NCBI GenBank assembly: GCA_026225155.1
Contig: JAMFSG010000385.1
Coordinates: 1-8,124, forward strand
Origin: Verrucomicrobiota bacterium
Lineage (GTDB): Bacteria > Verrucomicrobiota > Verrucomicrobiia > Limisphaerales > UBA11358
DNA: 8,124 nt
Direction: 5' to 3'
Shown here: positions 1-5,915 of the stretch, piece after piece
How positions within the stretch are numbered: position 1 is the first letter of the stretch
How the letters are laid out: every line of letters begins with the position of its first letter
Translations under genes and position numbers: made by a program
Notes under the pieces: model-generated
What the model saw: only the letters and a program-made list of their open reading frames with translations
Database searches by the model: none
What the model was told of the DNA's origin: nothing

Positions 1-2220
1 GAAATCGTAGAGGTTCGACAATTGGTAGCGCAGCGTGTTGCGCAGGTGGCGATACGTCTCGCCCACCTTGTTGATACGCTCGTCGCTGACCACAATATCG
101 TTGCGGTAGTCCTGGGAGGCGACCCAGAGCCGCACGACGTCCGCGCCATATTTTTTGACGTAGGCTTCAGCGGTCTGCGGTTTTTCGTAAGCGCCCTGCT
201 TGCTCTTGGAAATTTTTTCGCGGTCGGCGTCCACCATGAAGCCGTGCGTCAAAACGGTCTTGAACGGCGCGGCGCCATTGCCCGCGAGCGAGAGCAACAG
301 CGAGGATTGAAACCAGCCACGATGCTGGTCGCTGCCTTCGAGATACACGTCGGCTTGCCACGTCGCGACTGTCGCTGATTTTTTTACAGAAGATAACGAA
401 GGCAACAAAGTTTCTTCGTTCTCTTTGTTTCCTTCTGTTTTAATTTTTTCAGAATGTTGTAATTCATTTCGGCGCATCAAAACGGCGCGCGAGGAGCTGC
501 CGGAATCAATCCACACATCGAGCGTGTCGTTGGATTTGGCCACGGCTTCCGCGCCACTCCAATTCGCCGGTTTCACGAGCGCCCAAAGTTCAGCGGCAGA
601 TTTCTCAAACCAGATGTTTGAACCGTGTTTCTCGATCAAATCGGCGACTTGGCAAACGATGTCTTTGTGCAGAATCGCTTCGCCGTTCCCATCGTAAAAT
701 GCCGGAATCGGCACGCCCCAAGTGCGTTGACGGCTGATGCACCAGTCGGGACGCGATTGCACTGCGCCACGAATGCGGTTTTGTCCCCAATCTGGAATCC
801 ATTTAACCTCATTATAAATCGCGTGAATAGCACGAGTGCGTAATTTTACGCCGGGTCTTTCAGCAGTTGTGCCATCGCGTTGAAGAACTGTGATGCGCGC
901 ATTTGGCAATGCCTGCTTGAATTCTTCCGCTTCCCAATCAATTTGAATGAACCATTGATCCATCGCGCGGAAAATGATCGGCGTTTTGCTGCGCCAGCAA
1001 TGCGGATAGCTGTGATGATAATTTTCCTGATGCAACAACGCATGACGCAAACGCAGTTCATGCAGCACGGCTTCGTTCGCATCGCTCTTGCCATGTTTTT
1101 CCAAAATGGATTTGCCGACCATTTCGGCGGGCATTTGCTGCTCGACCGGCAATTCGTTCGAATATGCGAGCGCGCCGTCGTCGTTGACGGGCGAATAAAT
1201 CGGCAGACCGTTCGCGCGGCCTAAATTATAGTCATCCGTGCCGTGGCCGGGCGCGATGTGCACAAAACCCGTGCCGGTTTCTGCTGTTACAAAATCCGCC
1301 GCGAACGCTTTGCCGGTGCGATTGCAAAACGGATGTTGATATTGAATGGTCGCGAGTTGCTCGGTTGGAAACGGCGTTTCGGCAAAATCCGTCCAGCCGC
1401 ATTTTTCGGCGATCTTCGGCAGCAGGCCGCGAAAGACGATGTAATTCTCGTCGCCGACTTTGGCGCTGACGTATTGAAAATCTTTGTTGTAAGCGACGGC
1501 CAAGTTCGCCGGCAACGTCCACGGCGTCGTGGTCCAAATGACGATGAACGTCTTGTCTTGGCCGATGACGGGAAATTTCACGAACACGCTTTGGCTGACG
1601 TGATCTTGATATTCCACTTCGGCTTCGGCCAGTGCGGTGCGACACGGAATGCTCCAGTAAACCGGCTTTTTGCCGCGATAAACAAAGCCTTTCGCGACGA
1701 TGTCCGCGAACAGGCGCAGTTCGTCGGCTTCGTATTCCTTGTTCAGCGTAAGATAAGGATTTTCCCAATCGCCAAGCACGCCGAGGCGTTTGAACTGCAC
1801 GCGCTGGAGATCAATATATTTGCGCGCGTAGGCTTCGCAGGCGGTGCGGATGGTCGCGGCGTCGGCATTCGTATCGCCGGCCTTGCGCATTTCCTGCGAA
1901 ACTTTGAATTCGATCGGCAGACCGTGACAATCCCAGCCGGGAATATACGGCGCGCTTTTGCCGCGCAAGGTCTGATATTTGATGATAATGTCCTTGAGAA
2001 TCTTGTTCAGCGCGGTGCCGATGTGGACGTCGCCATTCGCGAACGGTGGTCCGTCGTGCAGGACGAATTTCGGCGCGTTGGCGGCCGTGCGTTGCGCTTG
2101 AATTTTTTGGTAAAGCTGCGCGGCTTCCCATTTTTTCAGACGCTCGGGTTCGCGCGTGACGAGATCCGCTTTCATGGCGAAATCCGTGCGCGGCAGGTTC
2201 AAGGTATCTTTATATTCCAT
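1..2220 (-). CDS. ileS: Isoleucyl-tRNA synthetase, C-terminal part outside window
   Basis: Class I aminoacyl-tRNA synthetase that charges tRNA-Ile with isoleucine in the cytoplasm and edits misactivated valine. The minus-strand frame is open from the ATG at 2220 to the window edge (740 codons); bacterial IleS is usually about 900-950 residues, so the anticodon-binding end is missing. Visible landmarks: the ATP-binding HIGH motif as HIGT (about residues 66-69) within DGPPFANGDVHIGTALNK; GWDCHGLPIE; the editing-domain motifs WTTTPWTLPANLAV and GTGFVHIAPGHGTDDY; RPDWCISRQRTWGVP; YLEGSDQHRGWFQSS; and KMSKS as KISKS (about 669-673). Oddity: residues about 588-616 form a polar low-complexity insert (KTEGNKENEETLLPSLSSVK) before the TWQADVYLEGSDQHRGW block, encoded by a palindromic A/T-rich segment. 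A further stretch of about 25 residues between DQWFIQID and VKWIPDWGQ is longer than in E. coli as I remember it. No Shine-Dalgarno sequence is visible. The family call is secure. Confidence 0.97.
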   Translation of the reverse strand, partial: MEYKDTLNLPRTDFAMKADLVTREPERLKKWEAAQLYQKIQAQRTAANAPKFVLHDGPPFANGDVHIGTALNKILKDIIIKYQTLRGKSAPYIPGWDCHGLPIEFKVSQEMRKAGDTNADAATIRTACEAYARKYIDLQRVQFKRLGVLGDWENPYLTLNKEYEADELRLFADIVAKGFVYRGKKPVYWSIPCRTALAEAEVEYQDHVSQSVFVKFPVIGQDKTFIVIWTTTPWTLPANLAVAYNKDFQYVSAKVGDENYIVFRGLLPKIAEKCGWTDFAETPFPTEQLATIQYQHPFCNRTGKAFAADFVTAETGTGFVHIAPGHGTDDYNLGRANGLPIYSPVNDDGALAYSNELPVEQQMPAEMVGKSILEKHGKSDANEAVLHELRLRHALLHQENYHHSYPHCWRSKTPIIFRAMDQWFIQIDWEAEEFKQALPNARITVLQRDGTTAERPGVKLRTRAIHAIYNEVKWIPDWGQNRIRGAVQSRPDWCISRQRTWGVPIPAFYDGNGEAILHKDIVCQVADLIEKHGSNIWFEKSAAELWALVKPANWSGAEAVAKSNDTLDVWIDSGSSSRAVLMRRNELQHSEKIKTEGNKENEETLLPSLSSVKKSATVATWQADVYLEGSDQHRGWFQSSLLLSLAGNGAAPFKTVLTHGFMVDADREKISKSKQGAYEKPQTAEAYVKKYGADVVRLWVASQDYRNDIVVSDERINKVGETYRHLRNTLRYQLSNLYDF
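386..438. repeat. Imperfect palindrome inside the ileS reading frame
   Basis: Two 25-base arms (386-410 and 414-438) separated by 3 bases are inverted copies matching at 19 of 25 positions. Each arm is built from an ACAGAAG end followed by AAC-RAAG-type units, and T-rich runs flank the whole. The composition differs sharply from the surrounding codons. It resembles a small intergenic repeat (ACAGAAG...AACGAAG type) that I associate with Verrucomicrobiota genomes, here captured in frame and translated in ileS. The palindrome is seen directly; its origin as a dispersed repeat is inference. Confidence 0.6.
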
Positions 2221-2240
2221 CGCAAAAAATATGAACGCAG

Positions 2241-2269
2241 ACGGTAACAGCGCAGAAAAATGGTGTCAA
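2241..2269 (-). promoter_or_regulatory. Probable sigma-70-type promoter of ileS
   Basis: Read on the minus strand, a perfect -35 box TTGACA (2269-2264) is followed after 17 bases by TACCGT (2246-2241). The latter keeps the most conserved T, A and final T of a -10 box. Transcription would begin near 2234, leaving a leader of about 14 bases before the ileS ATG at 2220. That is too short for a leader riboswitch or T-box, so ileS probably has its own promoter independent of the structured region further upstream. Confidence 0.5.
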
Positions 2270-2298
2270 CGGACGCGGCGGGAATTTCGAGACAATTC

Positions 2299-2478
2299 AA
2301 CCACGGATGGACACCGATAAACACGGATAAAAAAAAGGGTAATAGGATGGTTGTATGAATGGATTTTCGGCTAGAGGGGACGCTCGCCCCACCGTTGCCA
2401 TTTTTAATTCGTGAAAATTGGTGTAATTCGCGTCAAAACTTATTCCTCATCCGTGTTTATCGGTGTCCATCCGTGGTT
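2299..2478. repeat. Composite inverted-repeat element, copy 1
   Basis: The outer arms 2299-2328 and 2449-2478 are perfect 30-base inverted copies (core ACGGATGGACACCG). Between them are a 27-base module at 2367-2393 containing GGGGACGCTCGCCCC and a 32-base module at 2406-2437 containing AATTCGCGTCAAA. Both modules recur in copy 2 (5752-5910), the second in opposite orientation. No transposase or open frame lies inside. The element sits upstream of the ileS promoter in the ileS/dnaA gap. It fits a non-coding dispersed repeat, MITE- or REP-like; mobility and function are not shown by the sequence. Confidence 0.85.
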
Positions 2479-2500
2479 AAAAGTTTCAGAACAGACCTGT

Positions 2501-2548
2501 AAAAGAAAAAACCGGGTCAGTCAGCCAGAGGATGGCCGAAAGACCCGG
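2501..2548 (-). terminator. Intrinsic terminator, minus strand
   Basis: Read on the minus strand, CCGGGTC (2548-2542) pairs perfectly with GACCCGG (2518-2512). A smaller GCC/GGC pairing (2536-2534 with 2526-2524) lies in the loop. The stem is followed at once by six T, a C and four T (2511-2501). This is a textbook rho-independent terminator in this direction only; on the plus strand no T-run follows. It stops transcription that runs toward ileS from the dnaA side. Confidence 0.7.
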
Positions 2549-2617
2549 GGAATTCGAAATGAGCACAACGTAGGATTACGGAGAACTCGCGCTCTGGTCT
2601 GCACTCAAGACCAAGCC
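2501..2617 (-). ncRNA. Candidate small RNA or terminated leader transcript
   Basis: The minus strand shows a compact transcription unit of about 115 bases. A perfect TATAAT (2626-2621) is followed by a 6-bp hairpin (TGGTCT paired with AGACCA, 2613-2595), a small CGTA/TACG hairpin (2580-2569) and then a strong intrinsic terminator (2548-2501). No open frame worth calling lies in it. It ends about 280 bases before ileS, beyond repeat copy 1 and the ileS promoter. A free small RNA therefore seems likelier than an ileS attenuator, although a long attenuated leader is possible. I looked for signatures of SRP RNA, tmRNA, RNase P RNA and tRNA and recognised none; 6S RNA cannot be judged by eye. The family is unknown. 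Confidence 0.35.
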
Positions 2618-2620
2618 GAA

Positions 2621-2626
2621 ATTATA
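2621..2626 (-). promoter_or_regulatory. Perfect -10 box of the candidate small RNA
   Basis: TATAAT on the minus strand. No good -35 box is found at 16-18 bases: the best fit, CTGAAG at a 16-base spacing, matches TTGACA at only three positions. The case rests on the -10 box and on the downstream terminator. In A/T-rich DNA a chance TATAAT is plausible. Confidence 0.3.
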
Positions 2627-2645
2627 AAAATCAAAGATCAAACTT

Positions 2646-2693
2646 CAGTTGCCGGTTGCGGCTCTTTCACCACTGTTATTCCCGCTGCAACTG
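2646..2693. other. Stem-loop in the ileS/dnaA gap
   Basis: CAGTTG (2646-2651) pairs with CAACTG (2688-2693), and inside this GCGG (2658-2661) pairs with CCGC (2682-2685), with an asymmetric internal loop. It lies directly upstream of the candidate -10 box at 2621-2626. It could be a DNA cruciform, a regulator site, or part of a longer structured RNA. The pairing is visible; any role is inference. Confidence 0.3.
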
Positions 2694-3303
2694 TGAACAT
2701 TAAATCATCACTTCTTATTTCTGTCAATCATCAAAACAAAGTATAAGGCAATCTTCTTAAAAATTCCTTCGTCCATTAGTTCACAAGCCGCGCTAACTTC
2801 TGCCACTCATAGACCGGCTAGACGTGAAAAAGTTCAGTTATCGGGAAAGAATTTTCGACGCCAATGAATCACCGCCGAAATAAAATTGTTTCGCCGGATC
2901 AAGCGCTCCTTCCATTTTTGCAATTTTTGGATAAGAAATATGGCAATTATGTGACGGCGACAGCACCTGTGGATAACTTGTGAACAAGAGTTAATATGTT
3001 GTCCTCGAATTTTTTCACGCGATGACCTAAAAACTGTATCGCAATTCAGAATGTTTTACCAAGGTTGGGACAATCAGTAGGATTATCGGGTGAAACGACG
3101 GCGCATAAATGATTTAAGCCGCATGGAATAAGCGTTTTGCCACTTCGGTTGCATAGGCGGGTTAAACGGCAAAGTAAAACTTTTCACGTTTTGACTTGAA
3201 TAAAAGTCGGACGCGCGGTTGACTGGCAGTCGGCTCCCGGAAAAAGGCCGGTAAACAGGCGAAGTGAATAAAACACATAAAAACTGGGCATTGACGGCAT
3301 AAC
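2694..3303. other. Gene-free region upstream of dnaA, mostly featureless apart from DnaA boxes
   Basis: No credible open frame is present. Besides the DnaA-box cluster (2926-2987) I see an 8-base direct repeat TTATCGGG (2838-2845 and 3083-3090), a 9-base inverted pair GTTCACAAG (2779-2787) with CTTGTGAAC (2978-2985), and small GC hairpins near 3221-3251 (GACT/AGTC and CCGG/CCGG). A dnaA promoter must lie here, but no -35/-10 pair stands out. No Shine-Dalgarno sequence precedes the dnaA ATG. Confidence 0.5.
2926..2987 (-). promoter_or_regulatory. DnaA-box cluster, possible oriC or dnaA control site
   Basis: Three sites share one orientation. TGTGGATAA (2968-2976) is the exact complement of the consensus box TTATCCACA. 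TTTGGATAA (2926-2934) matches at 8 of 9 positions, and TGTGAACAA (2979-2987) at 7 of 9. The last two boxes start 11 bases apart, about one helical turn. The sites lie about 320-380 bases upstream of dnaA in an A/T-rich gene-free region flanked by divergent ileS and dnaA, as is common for bacterial origins. The boxes are seen directly; origin function is inference. Against it, the rRNA operon entering from the right edge would be transcribed toward this site. Confidence 0.5.
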
Positions 3304-4674
3304 ATGCAGATTTCCGCAGAAAAAATTTGGAACACGGCGCAGGAGCATCTCCGCGTCAAGTTGAGCCGGGACACTTTCAACATGTGGTTCGCCCCGTTGC
3401 GCGCGTGCGCGATGGACGGGCATCAAATCACCGTTGAAACGCCCAATGAATTTTCCGAAGTCTGGCTCAAGGATAATTACTTGAGCTTGATGCAGGATGC
3501 GGTCGCGGTTGCCGCCGGCTGCAAGCTGCTGGTGAAATTCAAAGTGAATGGCGCGACAACGCCAACGCCTGCCGCCGCCGTTTTACCAACCAAACCCGTT
3601 TCACCCAAAGTCAAACCGGAAACTGCCGCCGAACGCGCCAGCGTCAACGGCGACCTGCATTTCAATCCCAAGAACACCTTCGACACGTTCGTGGTTGGCG
3701 CGAACAATAATTTTTCCTACGCTGCCGCCAAAGCCGTGGCCGAAGCGCCGGGCAAATCTTACAATCCGCTGTTTCTTTACGGCGGCGTCGGTTTGGGTAA
3801 AACGCATTTGCTGCACGCGATCGGCCAGCACGTTTCCGGCACGAAAAAAGGCGCGCGTGTCGCTTATGTTTCGTCCGAAAAATTCACGAACGAATACATT
3901 GATGGCATTCAAAACAACCAGCTCGCGAAGTTCCGCAAAAAATATCGGCAGACCGACGTGCTGCTGATTGACGACATCCAATTTCTCGCGGGCAAAGAAC
4001 GCATTCAGGAAGAATTTTTTCACACCTTCAACGCGTTGCACGAAGCGCACAAGCAGATCGTTTTGACCTGCGATCGTCCCGCCAGCGAAATTCAAGGTTT
4101 GGAAAACCGCCTCGTCTCGCGTTTTGAATGGGGTTTGGTCACGGACTTGCAACCGCCGGACATCGAAATGCGCCTGGCCATTTTGCAGAAAAAAGCGCAG
4201 CTCATGAACGTCATATTGCCGGAGGACGTCATCAATTTTCTCGCGACGCGCATCCGCACGAACATCCGCCGCCTCGAAGGCGCACTCATCCGGGTCGCTT
4301 CTTACGCGTCGTTGACCGGCAAAAAACTTTCCATCGAAGTCGTTGAAGGTTTGCTCCGCGAAATTTTGCACGAAGAAGGTCGTCAAACAATCAGCATCGA
4401 AGTGATCCAGAAAAAAGTCGCCGAACATTTTGATATTCGCCTCGCCGACATGACCAGCAAACGTCGCCCGGAAAACATCGCGTTTCCGCGGCAGATCGCC
4501 ATGTATCTCTCGCGCCAGATGACGGAAAGTTCGCTCAACACCATAGGCGAAGCTTACGGCGGACGCGATCACGGCACCGTTTTGCACGCCTGCCGCCTCG
4601 TCAAAGACCGCATGGAAGTGGACGCCAACGTCCGCCAAGTCGTCAGCTATTTGGAAAAACAGTTGATGCGGTAA
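3304..4674 (+). CDS. dnaA: Chromosomal replication initiator protein DnaA
   Basis: AAA+ initiator that binds DnaA boxes, forms an ATP-dependent filament and opens the origin. The 456 residues match the usual family length. Domain I is at about 1-80 (start MQISAEKIW), a short proline/alanine-rich linker at about 83-110, and the AAA+ core at about 120-340: Walker A GGVGLGKT (160-167), Walker B LLIDD (220-224), sensor 1 LTCDRP (254-259), arginine finger R273 in LVSRFEWG, and sensor 2 R322 in NIRRLEG. The DNA-binding domain IV is at about 360-456, with the signature IGEAYGGRDHGTVLHAC (414-430). In that signature the residue after Asp-His is Gly424, where E. coli has the base-contacting Thr435. 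No Shine-Dalgarno sequence is visible, but the start fits the family N-terminus. DnaA boxes upstream suggest autoregulation. Confidence 0.98.
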   Translation: MQISAEKIWNTAQEHLRVKLSRDTFNMWFAPLRACAMDGHQITVETPNEFSEVWLKDNYLSLMQDAVAVAAGCKLLVKFKVNGATTPTPAAAVLPTKPVSPKVKPETAAERASVNGDLHFNPKNTFDTFVVGANNNFSYAAAKAVAEAPGKSYNPLFLYGGVGLGKTHLLHAIGQHVSGTKKGARVAYVSSEKFTNEYIDGIQNNQLAKFRKKYRQTDVLLIDDIQFLAGKERIQEEFFHTFNALHEAHKQIVLTCDRPASEIQGLENRLVSRFEWGLVTDLQPPDIEMRLAILQKKAQLMNVILPEDVINFLATRIRTNIRRLEGALIRVASYASLTGKKLSIEVVEGLLREILHEEGRQTISIEVIQKKVAEHFDIRLADMTSKRRPENIAFPRQIAMYLSRQMTESSLNTIGEAYGGRDHGTVLHACRLVKDRMEVDANVRQVVSYLEKQLMR

Positions 4675-4679
4675 AATTA

Positions 4680-4754
4680 GTTTTGAGTTTGGGATTTTCA
4701 GTTTTTAGTTAATCTTGTGCGGGAACTAAAAATTCAAAATTAAGAATTCAAAAC
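4680..4754. repeat. A/T-rich imperfect inverted repeat between dnaA and the ABC gene
   Basis: Arms 4680-4710 and 4724-4754 (31 bases each) match as inverted copies at 24 of 31 positions, around a 13-base spacer. The units are of the TTTTGAGTTT / AATTCAAAAC kind. The element fills nearly the whole dnaA/ABC gap and ends 6 bases before the next ATG, leaving no Shine-Dalgarno sequence. It may act as a weak transcript-end hairpin, or be another dispersed repeat. It is unrelated in sequence to the composite element. Confidence 0.55.
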
Positions 4755-4760
4755 TTTTTC

Positions 4761-5738
4761 ATGCCCGTCATCGAAGTCAATAATCTTACCCGCGCGTTTC
4801 GCACCTACAAAAAGCAGCCCGGCTTTACTGGCGCGGTCAAAGGCCTTTTGCGTCGGCAATACGAACAAACGCTCGCGGTCAACGAAGTCAGCTTCACGAT
4901 TGAACCCGGCGAATTCGTCGGCTTTCTCGGCCCAAACGGCGCGGGCAAAACGACCACATTGAAAATGCTGGCTGGTTTGCTTTATCCGACAAGCGGCGCA
5001 GCGAAAGTTCTCGGCTTCACGCCGTGGGAACGCAACGACGGTTATCGCCGTCAATTCGCGCTCGTGCTCGGCCAGAAAAATCAGCTTTGGTGGGATTTGC
5101 CCGCGCGGGAATCGCTGGAGCTGAATGCAAAAATTTATGGCATTCCCAAAGACCGTTTTGAACGCACGGTCGGCGAATTGACGGAACTGCTCAACGTCAA
5201 AGAAAAGTTGAATGTCAATGTGCGCGAACTTTCGCTCGGCGAACGCATGAAGATGGAACTCATCGCGTCGCTGCTGCATCAGCCGAAAGTTTTATTTCTC
5301 GACGAACCGACGATCGGCCTCGATGTCATTTCGCAAAAAACCGTGCGGGAATTTTTGCGCCGGCACAATCAGGAACAAAAAACCACGATCCTGCTGACGA
5401 GCCATTACATGGCCGACATCCAGGAACTGTGCCAGCGCGTCATCATCATTGATCACGGCAAACTTTTTTTCGACGGCAAGTTGAGCGAGATCGTGGACCG
5501 TTTTGCGGATTCCAAATTCATCTCCATCCAATGCGACAAGGCGAACGAAGTTTCAGCAGAAAATCTCGCGCGTTATGGCGAAGTGGTGGAAAAAACGGCG
5601 AGCAATATCACCTTGAAAGTGAAACGTGATCATGTGATCACAACGTGCAAAGCGTTGCTAGACGAATTGCCCGTGACGGACATTGATATTCAGGAAGTGC
5701 CGATTGAAGACGTGATCCGGCAAATTTTTGCGCGGTGA
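4761..5738 (+). CDS. ABC-2 type transporter ATP-binding protein (COG4586-like)
   Basis: Cytoplasmic ATPase subunit of an ABC exporter; substrate unknown. The 325 residues carry one nucleotide-binding domain: Walker A GPNGAGKT (57-64), Q-loop around Q105 in LVLGQKNQLWWDLPA, signature LSLGERMK (157-164), Walker B VLFLDEPT (177-184), D-loop IGLD (185-188) and H-loop H215 in LLTSHYM. A C-terminal extension of about 80 residues follows, as in NatA/DrrA-type subunits. The GQKNQLWWDLP stretch is, from memory, typical of the uncharacterised COG4586 group, whose partners are usually two ABC-2 membrane proteins encoded next to it. None follows here: the gene is closed off by a repeat and a convergent AAA+ gene. 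Membrane partners, if any, are encoded elsewhere. The gene could be cotranscribed with dnaA (86-base gap), but the intervening inverted repeat may separate them. Confidence 0.92.
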   Translation: MPVIEVNNLTRAFRTYKKQPGFTGAVKGLLRRQYEQTLAVNEVSFTIEPGEFVGFLGPNGAGKTTTLKMLAGLLYPTSGAAKVLGFTPWERNDGYRRQFALVLGQKNQLWWDLPARESLELNAKIYGIPKDRFERTVGELTELLNVKEKLNVNVRELSLGERMKMELIASLLHQPKVLFLDEPTIGLDVISQKTVREFLRRHNQEQKTTILLTSHYMADIQELCQRVIIIDHGKLFFDGKLSEIVDRFADSKFISIQCDKANEVSAENLARYGEVVEKTASNITLKVKRDHVITTCKALLDELPVTDIDIQEVPIEDVIRQIFAR

Positions 5739-5751
5739 ATTTTCAAAAATT

Positions 5752-5910
5752 AATCACGGATGGACACTGATGAACACGGATAGGAAAAAAAGTTTGACGC
5801 GAATTGCGCTAATTTCGCGAACTAATTTTGTTTGATTGCCTCGGCTCGCGGGGACGCTCGCCCCACCAATTTCAGTTTCAATCCGTGTTTATCAGTGTCC
5901 ATCCGTGGTT
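5752..5910. repeat. Composite inverted-repeat element, copy 2
   Basis: Outer arms 5752-5781 and 5881-5910 match as inverted copies at 28 of 30 positions and are clearly the same family as 2299-2478. Internal modules: 5793-5824 (TTTGACGCGAATT...) corresponds to the reverse complement of 2406-2437, and 5841-5867 (with GGGGACGCTCGCCCC) matches 2367-2393 at 25 of 27 positions in the same orientation. The element fills the gap between two convergent genes, 13 bases after the ABC stop and 5 bases from the AAA+ stop codon. A transcript from either side would form a long hairpin, so it could serve as a two-way transcript end; this is inference. Confidence 0.85.
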
Positions 5911-5915
5911 GAAAT

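Noticed and set aside
1243..2247. Open frame of 334 codons on the plus strand opposite ileS
   Set aside because: It lies antisense to well-conserved IleS motifs and its translation is low-complexity and motif-free.
2299..2478. CRISPR array or insertion sequence reading of the ACGGATGGACAC repeats
   Set aside because: There are only two arms per element in inverted orientation, no regular spacers, no cas genes, and no transposase frame.
2501..2700. T-box or other ileS leader riboswitch
   Set aside because: No T-box sequence was recognised, the unit ends in its own terminator 280 bases from ileS, and a better ileS promoter lies nearer the gene.
2411..2746. Open frame of 111 codons on the plus strand in the ileS/dnaA gap
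   Set aside because: It starts inside repeat copy 1, runs through the terminator and stem-loop, begins with a GTG lacking a ribosome-binding site, and has no protein-like pattern.
3178..3303. A dnaA promoter among TTGACT-like hexamers at 3191 and 3220
   Set aside because: Neither has a convincing -10 box at 16-18 bases.
3162..3426. Two short minus-strand frames over the dnaA start
   Set aside because: They overlap the conserved DnaA N-terminus and contain no recognisable domain.
3601..4638. Long open frame (345 codons) on the minus strand opposite dnaA
   Set aside because: It is fully antisense to an unmistakable dnaA, has no recognisable motif, and follows from the codon bias of dnaA.
4740..5279. 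Minus-strand frame of 179 codons opposite the ABC ATPase
   Set aside because: It is antisense to the Walker A and signature region of a clear gene; a codon-bias shadow.
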